This document shows positions 15,975 through 25,934 of a DNA stretch of 64,000 nt, piece after piece (the stretch's first letter is position 1; every line of letters begins with the position of its first letter). A model generated the notes under the pieces. It did not search any database, had not been told where the DNA came from, and saw only the letters and a list, made by a program, of their open reading frames with translations. The DNA is from Mycolicibacterium vulneris (GTDB taxonomy: Bacteria > Actinomycetota > Actinomycetes > Mycobacteriales > Mycobacteriaceae), in assembly GCF_002104765.1 (NCBI RefSeq), contig NZ_NCXM01000009.1, positions 62,001 through 126,000 on the forward strand. The letters run 5' to 3'. A program made the position numbers and the translations under genes.

Positions 15975-16436
15975 CGGCCTACGCGCTGTGGCGGTGCTGC
16001 TCTGTGGCGTTCCCTCGTGGGCGGGGTAGGCGTGGATCATCGCGGTGGTGAGCTTCGGCACCGCGTGAATCAGATCGTGTTCGGAGTCGTGGGCGATGCG
16101 GTGCGCGTCGGCCAGGCTCAGCGACGGGTCGACGTCGAGTTCGGCATCGGCATGCAGTCGATGGCCGATCCAGCGCATCCGCACACCGTGCACCGACAGC
16201 ACCCCGGGCCTGGCCGCCAAGACGGCCTCGGCCGTGTCAACCAGTCGGGGGTCGACGCCATCGATCAGACGGCGGAACACGTCACGCAGGGCCGTGCGAA
16301 AAACGGCCAGGATGGCCAGCGCGATAACCAGGCCGATGATCGGGTCGGCCAGCGGAAACCCCAGTGCCACACGGGCTGCCCCGACGAGCACCGCCAGCGA
16401 GCTGTCGGCGGCGTCGTGCGACGGCTCGCCGGGTGC
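15813..16436 (-). pseudogene. C-terminal half of a CDF cation-efflux gene
   Basis: Reads SHDAADSSLAVLVGAARVAL, LADPIIGLVIALAILAVF, then the cytoplasmic metal-binding domain (DTAEAVLAARPGVLSVHGVR, DVDPSLSLADAHRIAHDSEH, HAYPAHEGTPQ). The first four membrane segments are missing; at about 16430 the sequence runs into an ArsR-type regulator in another frame. Beyond HAYPAHEGT the frame runs on into the convergent neighbour, so the 3' end is probably lost too. Confidence 0.75.
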
Positions 16437-16620
16437 GCACCAGCCGGGCCATCCGCAGCTTGGCCAGGTGCTGGGAGACCGACGGTGCGGGCTTGTCCAC
16501 CTTCTCGGCGAGCTCGTTGGCCGAAGACTCGCCCTCGGTCAGCGCATACAACACCCGGAGCCGGGTGGCGTCGCGCGTCTCGGGGCCGCCGGTACGACGG
16601 CCTAGCCGCTGACCGCTCAC
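16430..16620 (-). pseudogene. 5' part of an ArsR-family regulator, truncated
   Basis: From GTG at 16620, which overlaps the tetR stop by three bases, it reads TGGPETRDATRLRVLYALTE, GESSANELAEKVDKPAPSV and SQHLAKLRMARLVRTRR: the winged-helix DNA-binding part of an ArsR metal sensor. It then runs out of frame into the CDF remnant. A deletion has probably removed the end of arsR and the start of the CDF gene it controlled. Confidence 0.7.
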
Positions 16621-17225
16621 CGCTCGACGGCGGCGTGGGCGCGCACCGAGGGCGCGATCCAGTCCTCGAGGAACCGTCGCAGCTCCCGTCCGGTGCGCGG
16701 CGGACGGCCCGGGTCCACGATCAGTGACTGCACGGTGCGCAGCATGATCTCGACCAGCTCGTCGAGCCTGCCCTCGGCGAATCCCGCTGCGGCCCAATCG
16801 ACGTCGAACCGCTGCAGGATCGACCGGCCGAACGAAATGGCCATGTCGGACGTGACGCCCGCGGTGAACGCGCTGGCCTTGCCGGGCTGGAAGACGAGGC
16901 CGAGGTACTTGTCGTGCGCGAGTTGCTCGAACGTGTAGGCGATGCCCTCGACCACCGCCTCAGTGGGATCCGTGATCGAACCCAGGTGCGCCGCAAGGCG
17001 ATCCAAGAACCCGTCGACGGCGGACAGCGCCGTCGACCCCAGTAGCGCCTCGTGGGTGGGGAAGTACCGGTAGATCGTCTGCCGCGTCACGCCGAGCGTC
17101 GACGCGACCTCGGAGACGCTCACGGTTCCGCGCGCATCGATGGCACTGCGGGTCGCGCCCAGGATGCGTGCGACCGCCTCATCGTCATCGGCCGGGATGT
17201 CACCCGACCAGCCGTGCCGGCGCAT
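16617..17225 (-). CDS. TetR/AcrR-family regulator
   Basis: Protein of 202 residues from the ATG at 17225 (MRRHGWSGDIPADD). The DNA-binding domain is ARILGATRSAIDARGTVSVS plus EVASTLGVTRQTIYRYFPTH (about 18-58); the rest is the ligand domain. It diverges from the Rieske oxygenase gene, and a 22-bp palindrome lies between them, so it most likely represses that operon and itself. Confidence 0.92.
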   Translation of the reverse strand: MRRHGWSGDIPADDDEAVARILGATRSAIDARGTVSVSEVASTLGVTRQTIYRYFPTHEALLGSTALSAVDGFLDRLAAHLGSITDPTEAVVEGIAYTFEQLAHDKYLGLVFQPGKASAFTAGVTSDMAISFGRSILQRFDVDWAAAGFAEGRLDELVEIMLRTVQSLIVDPGRPPRTGRELRRFLEDWIAPSVRAHAAVER

Positions 17226-17257
17226 GGCGTGATCGTCGCACACGCCGGCCGAAGGTC

Positions 17258-17286
17258 TTGACAATACAAACGATAGTGATTGTATG
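17258..17286 (+). promoter_or_regulatory. Promoter with TetR-type operator, Rieske operon
   Basis: TTGACA (17258-17263), a 17-base spacer and TGTATG (17281-17286) form a promoter for the oxygenase gene at 17317. The inverted repeat ATACAA-N10-TTGTAT (17264-17285) fills the spacer and enters the -10, where a bound repressor would block RNA polymerase. It also lies upstream of the divergent tetR. Confidence 0.65.
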
Positions 17287-17316
17287 GTCCGAAGCATCGA
17301 GGTGAAGGAGACCAGG

Positions 17317-18486
17317 GTGACGACGATCGACAAGCCGGTGAGCGGCACCGACGAGACGCTGACGCGGCGGGGCCTGCGTCACGCGCGGGAAAAGACGACC
17401 GACCTGGCCGAACGTGAACTGCGGGTGCCGTTGCACTACTACCGCGATCCCAAGATCACCGAGATCGAAGAATCCCAGATTCTGCGCCGGGTGCCGCTGG
17501 CCATCGTCCCGTCGGCCCAGGTGCCCAATAAGAACGACTACGTCGTGCGTTCGGTGCTGGGTGACTCGCTGCTGGTCACCCGTGACCAGACCGGCGCCAG
17601 CCACGTCTTACTCAACTACTGCCGGCACCGCGGCGCGATGCCGGCCTGCGGCTCGGGCAACGCCTCGCGGTTCGTCTGCCCGTATCACGCCTGGACGTAC
17701 CGCAACACCGGCGAGTTGTTCACCGTCCCGGGCAAGGCCGGCTTCGATTCGATGGACACCAAGGACTACGGCCTGGTGGAGCTGCCCTCCGAGGAGCGGC
17801 ACGGGTTCATCTGGGCGGTGCTGACCGCCGACGCGACCATCGACCTCGACGCCCACCTCGGTGACTTCGGCACCGAACTGGCGCTGTGGAACTACGAGTC
17901 GTACGGCTACCACGCGCAACGCGAATTCACGTCCGAGGTGTCCTGGAAGGGCGCGCTGGAAGCCTTCGCCGAGGGCTATCACTTCCCGTACGTGCACGGC
18001 GAGAGCCTCATCGGGCAGAACACCCTGGCGAACACGATGGTCTACGACGAATTCGGCAAGCATCACCGCATCGGGTTTCCGTTCACCTGGATCACCAACG
18101 CGGACACCGACCCCACGGCGTCGCTGGACCCCTCGACGAACATGGGCGTGATCTATTGGGTGTATCCGAACCTCATCCTGGCCAACAGCCCGGTGGGCGT
18201 GGAGATCATCGACATGCTGCCCGCTGGTGAACCGACCCGGTGCACGGTCCGGCACAGCTGGATGGGACGCATCCCGGCCACCAACGACGAGATGAGAGCG
18301 GCCTACGACACGGTCTTCGAAGGCGTGCACGCGGCCGTGCGCGACGAGGACTTCGCCATGCTGCCCCAGTGCGGCGAGGGAGTCCGGCACGGCCAGCACG
18401 ACCACATGATCATCGGACGCAACGAAATCGCCGTCCAGCACATGATCAAGGTGTTCGCGCAGGAACTGGGCGTGGCACTGGCCTGA
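17317..18486 (+). CDS. Rieske-type aromatic ring-hydroxylating oxygenase, alpha subunit
   Basis: Oxygenase component of 389 residues. The Rieske cluster ligands are visible as CRHRGAMPAC...FVCPYHAW (about 105-130), and the mononuclear iron site as AFAEGYHFPYVHG (about 215-227). Members hydroxylate or demethylate aromatic or related rings and need a separate reductase, which is not encoded nearby. Start GTG 17317 with AAGGAG upstream; the ORF extends to 17284 but has no ribosome site there. An M42 peptidase follows. Confidence 0.92.
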   Translation: MTTIDKPVSGTDETLTRRGLRHAREKTTDLAERELRVPLHYYRDPKITEIEESQILRRVPLAIVPSAQVPNKNDYVVRSVLGDSLLVTRDQTGASHVLLNYCRHRGAMPACGSGNASRFVCPYHAWTYRNTGELFTVPGKAGFDSMDTKDYGLVELPSEERHGFIWAVLTADATIDLDAHLGDFGTELALWNYESYGYHAQREFTSEVSWKGALEAFAEGYHFPYVHGESLIGQNTLANTMVYDEFGKHHRIGFPFTWITNADTDPTASLDPSTNMGVIYWVYPNLILANSPVGVEIIDMLPAGEPTRCTVRHSWMGRIPATNDEMRAAYDTVFEGVHAAVRDEDFAMLPQCGEGVRHGQHDHMIIGRNEIAVQHMIKVFAQELGVALA

Positions 18487-18565
18487 ACGGCGTCGTTGCT
18501 CCCGGTTGGGTAGCCGCACCCCAGCGCGGGTACTGATCCTCTGAACCGAAGACGGAGAGGACCCG

Positions 18566-19690
18566 ATGGCGCACGACTACACCGACGACCTGCTGCAAGA
18601 ACTCGTTGGAACCTACGGGCCGCCCGGCCAGGAGGGCGCGGTACGCGCCGTCTGCGCCCGCGAACTGCAACCCGTGGTCGACGACATGTGGACCGACGAC
18701 GCAGGAAACTTGATCGGATATATCGCCGCCGACCCCTCGGCCGCCGGTGCCGGTGCGCACGACCACCGCCACCGGACGACGTCGGATCCCGGAACCGCAA
18801 CGCGGGTGATGGCGCACATGGACGAAATATCCATGATCGTCAAGCGCGTGGAATTCGATGGCACACTGCATCTGACGCAGCTCGGGACAATGTATCCGGG
18901 CAACTTCGGCCTGGGCCCGGTCGCCGTCCTCGGTGACAACGAAACCCTCACCGCGGTACTGACTCTCGGCTCCGAGCACACCACCATCGAGAGCCCGAGG
19001 ATCTGGGAGACCAAGCCCGATCAGGGCGACCGGGCGCTGGACTGGCAGCACGTCTACGTCTTCACCGGACGCAGCACCGAGGAGCTGAGCGCCGCGGGAG
19101 TGCACGCGGGCACTCGGGTGTGCGTGGAGCGCAGCAAGAGGGATCTGGTCGAGATCGGCGACTACGTCGGCGCTTACTTCCTCGACGACCGCGCCGCGGT
19201 GACTGCTCTGCTGCGGGCCGCGCGTGTGCTGCACGAGCGCGGGCAACGACCCGCCGACGACGTCTATATCGTGTTCACCACCAACGAAGAGATCGGTGGC
19301 GTGGGGGGTACCTACGCCAGCTCTCACCTACCTGGCGACCTCACCCTGGCCCTCGAAGTCGGCCCCACCGAACGCGAATACAACACCAGCGTCACCGGCG
19401 GTCCGATCATCGGTTACATGGACGCGTTGTGCATCTACGACAAGGAGGTCGCCGACCGGCTCCTGAAGATCGCCACGGATCTGGGGCTGTCGCCGCAGCC
19501 GGCCGCGCTGGGCGCCTTCGAATCCGATGCCTCGCACGCCAAGGCGTACGGGCTGACCGCCCGCGCCGGCCTGCTGTGCCTGCCCACGCTCAGCACCCAC
19601 GGCTACGAGGTCATCGCCCGCCGTGCGCTCGACGACATGGCCGCGATCGTGGTCGATTTCGTGCTGCAGCGGAGTCAAAAGATCGCCTGA
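18566..19690 (+). CDS. M42-family metallopeptidase
   Basis: Protein of 374 residues of the M42 aminopeptidase/FrvX family. The two-metal site is seen as MAHMDE (first His/Asp), FLDDRAAV (bridging Asp), TTNEEIGGVG (catalytic Glu and ligand), EVGPTE and STHGYEV (last His). An insertion rich in Ala/His/Arg (about 57-78) precedes the first motif. It follows the Rieske oxygenase by 79 bases and may deacylate or hydrolyse an amide compound handled by the same pathway; that is inference. Confidence 0.9.
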   Translation: MAHDYTDDLLQELVGTYGPPGQEGAVRAVCARELQPVVDDMWTDDAGNLIGYIAADPSAAGAGAHDHRHRTTSDPGTATRVMAHMDEISMIVKRVEFDGTLHLTQLGTMYPGNFGLGPVAVLGDNETLTAVLTLGSEHTTIESPRIWETKPDQGDRALDWQHVYVFTGRSTEELSAAGVHAGTRVCVERSKRDLVEIGDYVGAYFLDDRAAVTALLRAARVLHERGQRPADDVYIVFTTNEEIGGVGGTYASSHLPGDLTLALEVGPTEREYNTSVTGGPIIGYMDALCIYDKEVADRLLKIATDLGLSPQPAALGAFESDASHAKAYGLTARAGLLCLPTLSTHGYEVIARRALDDMAAIVVDFVLQRSQKIA

Positions 19691-19812
19691 AAACGCGACG
19701 ACCGCGCTAATCACCCTGTTAGGCTGGCGACGCTTCAGGACGCCGAACGATGGGATTAGCACGTGGCGGGCGTGGTCTCTCGAAATTCGCTGCCGGAACA
19801 AAGCGAATCCCC

Positions 19813-20669
19813 GTGACACGCCCACGAATTCGCGCACGAGCGCCGCTGCGGATCTCGTTCGCCGGAGGCGGCACCGACGTCCCGCCGTTCCCGACGACCG
19901 AAGGTGGCTGCGTCTTATCGGCGACCATCGATCGCTACGCCCAGGGATCGCTTGCGCCGCGTACCGATCGCCGGGTCAGCATCGAGTCGGTGGACTTCAA
20001 GACCACGCACGAGATGACGCTGGACAGCGAGATCCTCTGCGACGGCAGCCTCGACCTGATCAAGGCTGCGGTGCGCAGGTTCGGCCGCGACGGCACGGAT
20101 GGCTACGACCTGGTGCTGCGTTCCAGCGCTCCACCGGGCTCCGGCCTGGGCTCGTCGTCGACGATGATGGTCGCGCTCACCGGCCTGCTAGCCGAGCACT
20201 ACCGGGTGCCGATGGGCGAGTACGAGACCGCTCAGCTGGCGTGCGCTATCGAACGCGACGACCTGGGCATCGCGGGCGGCCTGCAGGACATGTACGCCGC
20301 GACATTCGGCGGCTTCAACTTCATCGAGTTCACCGACCGGGTGATCGTCAACCCCTTGCGGATCCGCGACGAGACCGCCTTCGAACTCGAGCTCAGCCTG
20401 CTGCTGTGCTACACGGGGATCACCCGCGACTCCGCGCGCGTGATCGAGGACCAAACCCGGCGCGCCACAACGGGTTCCGACGACACCCTGGCCGGGCTGC
20501 GGGCCCAGAAGGATCTGGCGATCGCGATGAAGGCCGCGCTGCTGACCGGCAAGCTGAACGACTTCGGCGCGCTGCTCGGCGAGGCCTGGAATCAGAAGAA
20601 ACGCATGTCGCCCTACATCACCAACGAGCGCATCGACGACCTCTACGACCTCGCCCGGAAGAACGGCGC
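19813..20669 (+). pseudogene. hddA: Heptose-7-phosphate kinase HddA, C-terminus lost
   Basis: GHMP kinase that phosphorylates D-glycero-D-manno-heptose 7-phosphate. From GTG 19813 it has PLRISFAGGGTDVPPF, the ATP loop PPGSGLGSSSTMMVALTGLL (about 104-123) and GIAGGLQDMYAATFGG. After YDLARKNGA the expected glycine-rich end is missing: the sequence jumps, out of frame, to the tail of gmhA, and the hddA frame then runs on meaninglessly to 20862. About the last 50-60 residues are gone, so it is probably inactive. Confidence 0.8.
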
Positions 20670-20771
20670 ATGCCCAGCCACGACACCGGGCGAATCCAGG
20701 AGGCATGCCTGCACCTGGGCCACTCCATCTGCGAAATGGTCGAAGCGGCACTGTTTCCCAGGCCTTCCTGA
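20670..20771 (+). pseudogene. gmhA: C-terminal scrap of phosphoheptose isomerase GmhA
   Basis: In the frame before gmhB the sequence reads MPSHDTGRIQEACLHLGHSI and CEMVEAALF. This matches the C-terminal helix of SIS-domain sedoheptulose-7-phosphate isomerases (pattern DTxRIQExHxxxGHxxCxxVE). All the rest of gmhA is missing, removed together with the hddA 3' end. Confidence 0.65.
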
Positions 20772-20779
20772 CAGCGACG

Positions 20780-21331
20780 ATGGCCGCACCCGAGCTGCGC
20801 ACCGTGCGCACCGTGTTCCTGGACCGCGACGGCACGATCAACGTCAAGGCCGCCGAGGGTGAATACATCCGAACACCCGCTGAGCTGGTGCTGTTGCCCG
20901 GCGCGGCAAGGGCGCTGGCCACGCTGAACGCCGCGGGACTGCGGACCGTGCTGGTGACCAACCAGCGCTGGTTGTCGGAAAAGGTCGCCGAGCCAGCAGA
21001 TTTCGCCGCCACGCAGCGGCGCCTCGGCGAAATCCTGGCGCGCGAAGGTGCCCGGCTAGATGCCGCCTACCACTGTCCGCACGCGGCGAACAGCTGCGAC
21101 TGTCGCAAGCCGCTGGAAGGCATGTTGGTGCGCGCGGCGCGCGAGCACGGTTTCGACCTGGCTGAGGCGGTCATGGTCGGCGACACCGACATCGACATGA
21201 TGGCGGGCAGGGCGGCCGGAGTGGCGACCATCTTGCTCCGCCCGGGCGGCGGAGAAGCCGTCGACGCCGACTTCGTGGTCGACGACCTGTCCGCCGCGGT
21301 CGAATTGATTCTGAGCGCCCGAGCCGGCTAA
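20780..21331 (+). CDS. gmhB: Heptose-1,7-bisphosphate 7-phosphatase GmhB
   Basis: HAD-family phosphatase of 183 residues. Motif I is FLDRDGTIN (about 12-20), motif II TNQ (about 59-61), a zinc-binding CPHAANSCDCRKP loop (about 93-105) and motif III GDTDIDMMAGRAAG (about 127-140), all as in GmhB. It removes the 7-phosphate in GDP- or ADP-heptose precursor synthesis. It lies nine bases after the gmhA remnant and looks intact, though its pathway partners here are broken. Confidence 0.88.
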   Translation: MAAPELRTVRTVFLDRDGTINVKAAEGEYIRTPAELVLLPGAARALATLNAAGLRTVLVTNQRWLSEKVAEPADFAATQRRLGEILAREGARLDAAYHCPHAANSCDCRKPLEGMLVRAAREHGFDLAEAVMVGDTDIDMMAGRAAGVATILLRPGGGEAVDADFVVDDLSAAVELILSARAG

Positions 21332-21525
21332 CTCTCGCTGCTCAGCGGGCCTCGACAGGTGGCGCGCGATGCGGCGACTTGCCCCGCATCCTTGCCGCAG
21401 CCGCAGCGGTGCTCATAACCTGGCAACATCCGACCGCATCCGGGGGGTTCGGCCCGGCACGGTAGACGACGGCAAGCAGGCGGGTAGGTCATGGCATCAC
21501 CGCGACGCGCTGAGGGCTGTCTTGA

Positions 21526-22536
<1,011 letters not shown>

Positions 22537-22591
22537 GGCCGCGCGGGCGTGGGACGACGGGTGCGGTCGCGTGTTGTGTTATCAACTCCTC

Positions 22592-23281
22592 ATGCGGCCG
22601 TTCTGGATTGGTCCGACGCTGGCTGCCGTGCTCACGGTGGTCATCGCCGCGTGCGGTCACTCACCGGCACATGCGCCGTCGGCCAAACCCACGAAATCCG
22701 CTCCACCCAGCGCCGTTGCCGTCAACCCCGCCAACATCAAACGGGTCGTTCGGGATCTGCCGCCCGGTTACGAGGTGACCACAGGAATCCCGAGCGCGGC
22801 CTCACCGAGGGTGATCTGGAGCCTGGGGGACGACCTGCAGGCCAAGCCGGCCAAGTGCGGGACGCTGGCCGATCCCGGGAATGGGCGCGACCAGTCGGCG
22901 CAGGGCGTGTCGGGATCGGGGAGCGGCGGCATCGTCGACGCGGTGGTGGTGGCTTTGCCTGAGCCGGTTGATTTCCCGGACGACCTGCTCACCTCGTGTC
23001 CGCAGTGGTCGGAGTCCGCCGGGCGCACCGTGGTGCACGTCCACCTCACCGACGCGCCGCACGTCGATGGTGCCGACACCGTCGGCATGGTGGCAGACGT
23101 GAAGTCCTCCGTCGAGTCGGGCACCGAAATAGATTCGCGCACCTACACATTCACCGCGTACCTAGGCAACTACTACGCGTTCACGACGCTGACCACCGAT
23201 CCGGGTTCGGCGCTTCCGGTGCTGCCGCCGCAATTCGCCGCGGATCTGCTCGCCAAAACGGTGTCCACGTTGCGCAGTTGA
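22592..23281 (+). CDS. Lipoprotein, DUF5642-like (Rv0999 type)
   Basis: Protein of 229 residues from ATG 22592. A signal peptide ends in VIAAC, a lipobox, so the mature protein is lipid-anchored outside the membrane. The body contains VNPANIKRVVRDLPPGYEV and a C-terminal PPQFAADLLAKTVSTLRS, both shared in pattern with the next gene. Function unknown; the two are probably tandem paralogues. Confidence 0.82.
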   Translation: MRPFWIGPTLAAVLTVVIAACGHSPAHAPSAKPTKSAPPSAVAVNPANIKRVVRDLPPGYEVTTGIPSAASPRVIWSLGDDLQAKPAKCGTLADPGNGRDQSAQGVSGSGSGGIVDAVVVALPEPVDFPDDLLTSCPQWSESAGRTVVHVHLTDAPHVDGADTVGMVADVKSSVESGTEIDSRTYTFTAYLGNYYAFTTLTTDPGSALPVLPPQFAADLLAKTVSTLRS

Positions 23282-23308
23282 GCTACCCGCTTGGGTAGAT
23301 TGGCCACG

Positions 23309-23959
23309 ATGTCCAAGATGTTGCTCGCGGTCGCGGCTGGCTGCGTCCTGGCCGGCTGCTCTTCGCCCACTCACTCGGCAAAGGTCGACATCAGCAAGGT
23401 CGTCGACGTGAAGTCCAACTTCGGACCCGAGTTCAAGGTCAGCGACATCAGCGAACGGGGAATCGATCCCAAGCTGCTGGCGGGCCGGAAACTGCCCGAC
23501 GGGTTGACGTTCGACCCGGCGAACTGCGCGAAAGTGGCGGCCGGGCCGGACATGCCGGCGGACCTGCAGGGCAACATGTCCGCGGTCACTGCCGAGGGCC
23601 GCGGCAACCGGTTCGTGGTGATCGCGCTGGAGACCTCAAAAGCGTTGCCGTTCAACGATCCAGGGAAGGACTGCAACAAGGTGACCTTCACCGGGCCGCA
23701 GATGAGGGGCGGTGTTCAGGTGGTCGAGGTGCCGCAGATCGAGAGCACCCGCACGCTGGGCGTGCATCGGGTCATGCAGGCGCTGACACCCGGCGGTCCA
23801 CGCACCGGTGAGCTGTACGACTATTCGGCCGCGTTCGGCGACTACCAGGTGATCGTCATCGCCAACCCCTTGGTGCTTCCCAATCAGCCCGTTGCGCCGG
23901 TGGACACCCAGCGGGCGCGCGACCTGCTCGTCAAAGCGGTGTCCGCGGTGCGCACCTGA
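23309..23959 (+). CDS. Lipoprotein, DUF5642-like, tandem paralogue
   Basis: Protein of 216 residues with signal peptide and lipobox LAGC. The body VVDVKSNFGPEFKVSDISER and the end QRARDLLVKAVSAVRT resemble the preceding lipoprotein. It begins 27 bases after that gene's stop, so the pair is probably one operon. Function unknown. Confidence 0.82.
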   Translation: MSKMLLAVAAGCVLAGCSSPTHSAKVDISKVVDVKSNFGPEFKVSDISERGIDPKLLAGRKLPDGLTFDPANCAKVAAGPDMPADLQGNMSAVTAEGRGNRFVVIALETSKALPFNDPGKDCNKVTFTGPQMRGGVQVVEVPQIESTRTLGVHRVMQALTPGGPRTGELYDYSAAFGDYQVIVIANPLVLPNQPVAPVDTQRARDLLVKAVSAVRT

Positions 23960-24017
23960 CGCTCGGCTCGATGGAGGCGATCGCTGCGCCCGGCTGTCGC
24001 CGCGCTTGCGACCGGGT

Positions 24018-24635
24018 CTAGCGCACGCCGCGCGGCCGGAACTGGATGCTCACCCGGGGGCCGACGGACGCCGTCGTCTTGGGCACCGCGTGCTCCCAGG
24101 TGCGTTGGCACGATCCGCCCATCACCAGCAGGTCGCCGTGCGCCTGCGGCAGCCGCAGCGACGGGCCGCCGCCGCGGCGCCGCATCGCGAACGAGCGGGT
24201 GGCGCCCAGGCTGACGATCGCCACCATGGTGTCCTCCGAGCTGCTGCGGCCGACGGTGTCGCCATGCCAGGCCACGCTGTCCGAGCCGTCGCGATAGCAG
24301 CACAACCCGACCGTGGTGAACGGCTCACCGAGCTCGCCCGCGTAGATGTCGTTGAGCCGGCGCCGCAGCCGGGCCAGCTCGGGATGCGGCGGCTCGCCCA
24401 GCGTGAGGTCGTGAAAGCTCACCAGCCGCGGCACGTCGACGACCCGGTCGTACATCTGCCGGCGCTCCTCGCGCCACGGCACCGTCGACAGCAGGGCGTC
24501 CAGCAGGTCATCGGCGTCGGTGAGCCAGCCGGCACGGATCTCGATGAACGCGCCGTCACCGAGTTGCCTGCGCTCGGTGTGCTGGAACAGGGAGCCTTGG
24601 ACCGCGATCTCCACGCGACCGAGTTTATCGCACAT
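24018..24635 (-). CDS. AlkB-like Fe(II)/2-oxoglutarate dioxygenase
   Basis: Protein of 205 residues. The jelly-roll iron ligands are seen in DSVAWHGDTVG (HxD, about 118-128) and TWEHAVPK (distal His, about 183), and the 2-oxoglutarate-binding Arg in VSIQFRPRG at the end. AlkB proteins remove methyl lesions from DNA or RNA. It faces the lipoprotein gene and diverges from arcA. Confidence 0.87.
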   Translation of the reverse strand: MCDKLGRVEIAVQGSLFQHTERRQLGDGAFIEIRAGWLTDADDLLDALLSTVPWREERRQMYDRVVDVPRLVSFHDLTLGEPPHPELARLRRRLNDIYAGELGEPFTTVGLCCYRDGSDSVAWHGDTVGRSSSEDTMVAIVSLGATRSFAMRRRGGGPSLRLPQAHGDLLVMGGSCQRTWEHAVPKTTASVGPRVSIQFRPRGVR

Positions 24636-24702
24636 CCGTTCGATCGCGCGGGGCGCGCGACGGGCGTGTGGCGGGACCTGGCGACGCCGCTACGGTTGAC
24701 CT

Positions 24703-25917
24703 GTGGGTGTTGTTGAGCTGGGCACCAATTCCGAGGTCGGCGCGCTGCGCGTGGTCATCCTGCACCGCCCCGGGGCCGAGCTGCTCCGCCTCCATCCGCG
24801 CAACGTCGACCAGCTGCTATTCGACGGCCTGCCCTGGGTCGCCCGCGCGCAGGACGAGCATGACCAGTTCTCCGCGCTGCTGCGGTCCCGCGGCGTCGAG
24901 GTGCTGCTGTTGTCGGAGCTGCTCACCGAGGCGCTGACGCACAGCGGAGCCGCCAGAATGCAGGGCGTCGCGGCCGCCGTCGACGCACGGCGGCTCGGAG
25001 TGCCGTTGGCGCAGGAACTTTCGGGTTACCTGCGGGGGCTCGCGCCGGCCCGGCTGGCCCAGGTGCTGATGGCCGGGATGACGTTCAACGAGTTGCCGTC
25101 GGACACTCGGACCGACGTGTCGCTGGTGCTGCGCATGCACCACGGCGGCGATTTCGTCATCGACCCGTTGCCCAACCTGGTCTTCACCCGCGATTCGTCC
25201 ATCTGGATCGGCCAGCGGGTGGTGATCCCGACGCTGGCGTTGCGCGCCCGCATCCGCGAGGCGTCGCTGACCGACCTCATCTACGCCCATCACCCGCGGT
25301 TCACCGGCGTGCGGCGTGCCTACGAGTCGCGCACCGCCCCCGTCGAGGGCGGTGATGTGCTGCTGCTGGCGCCCGGCGTGGTCGCCGTCGGGGTCGGCGA
25401 GCGGACCACTCCGGCCGGCGCGGAAGCGTTGGCCCGCAGCCTGTTTGACGACAACCTGGCGAACACGGTGCTCGCGGTGCCGATCGCTCAGCGGCGCGCC
25501 CAGATGCACCTGGACACGGTGTGCACGATGGTCGACACCGACACGGTGGTGATGTACGCCAACATCGTCGACTCGTTGTCGGCGTTCACCATTGCGCGCA
25601 CACCCGACGGCGTCGCGATCAGCGACGAGGCCCCGTTCCTCGAGGCCGCAGCCAAGGCGATGGAGGTCGATAAGTTGCGGGTCATCGATACGGGGCTCGA
25701 TCCCGTCGTCGCCGAGCGCGAGCAGTGGGACGACGGCAACAACACGCTGGCGCTCGCCCCCGGTGTGGTGGTCGCCTACGAGCGCAACGTGCAGACCAAC
25801 ATTCGCCTGCAGGACGCCGGCATCGAGGTGCTGACCATCGCCGGGTCCGAACTGGGCACCGGCCGCGGCGGGCCCCGGTGCATGTCGTGTCCGGTCGCCC
25901 GGGACCCGCTGCGGTAG
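24703..25917 (+). CDS. arcA: Arginine deiminase ArcA
   Basis: Hydrolyses arginine to citrulline and ammonia. It has 404 residues. Signatures: [15 protein letters not shown] (about 161-175), [27 protein letters not shown] (about 217-236), [11 protein letters not shown] (catalytic His region) and the catalytic Cys in GGPRCMSCP near the end. No arcB or arcC follows. Start GTG 24703. Confidence 0.95.
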   Translation: MGVVELGTNSEVGALRVVILHRPGAELLRLHPRNVDQLLFDGLPWVARAQDEHDQFSALLRSRGVEVLLLSELLTEALTHSGAARMQGVAAAVDARRLGVPLAQELSGYLRGLAPARLAQVLMAGMTFNELPSDTRTDVSLVLRMHHGGDFVIDPLPNLVFTRDSSIWIGQRVVIPTLALRARIREASLTDLIYAHHPRFTGVRRAYESRTAPVEGGDVLLLAPGVVAVGVGERTTPAGAEALARSLFDDNLANTVLAVPIAQRRAQMHLDTVCTMVDTDTVVMYANIVDSLSAFTIARTPDGVAISDEAPFLEAAAKAMEVDKLRVIDTGLDPVVAEREQWDDGNNTLALAPGVVVAYERNVQTNIRLQDAGIEVLTIAGSELGTGRGGPRCMSCPVARDPLR

Positions 25918-25934
25918 CGACGCCAAGGCAAAAG

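Noticed and set aside
20670-20862. Continuation of the hddA frame to 20862
   Set aside because: After residue 286 it is out of frame over the gmhA scrap and the gmhB start; no kinase sequence remains.
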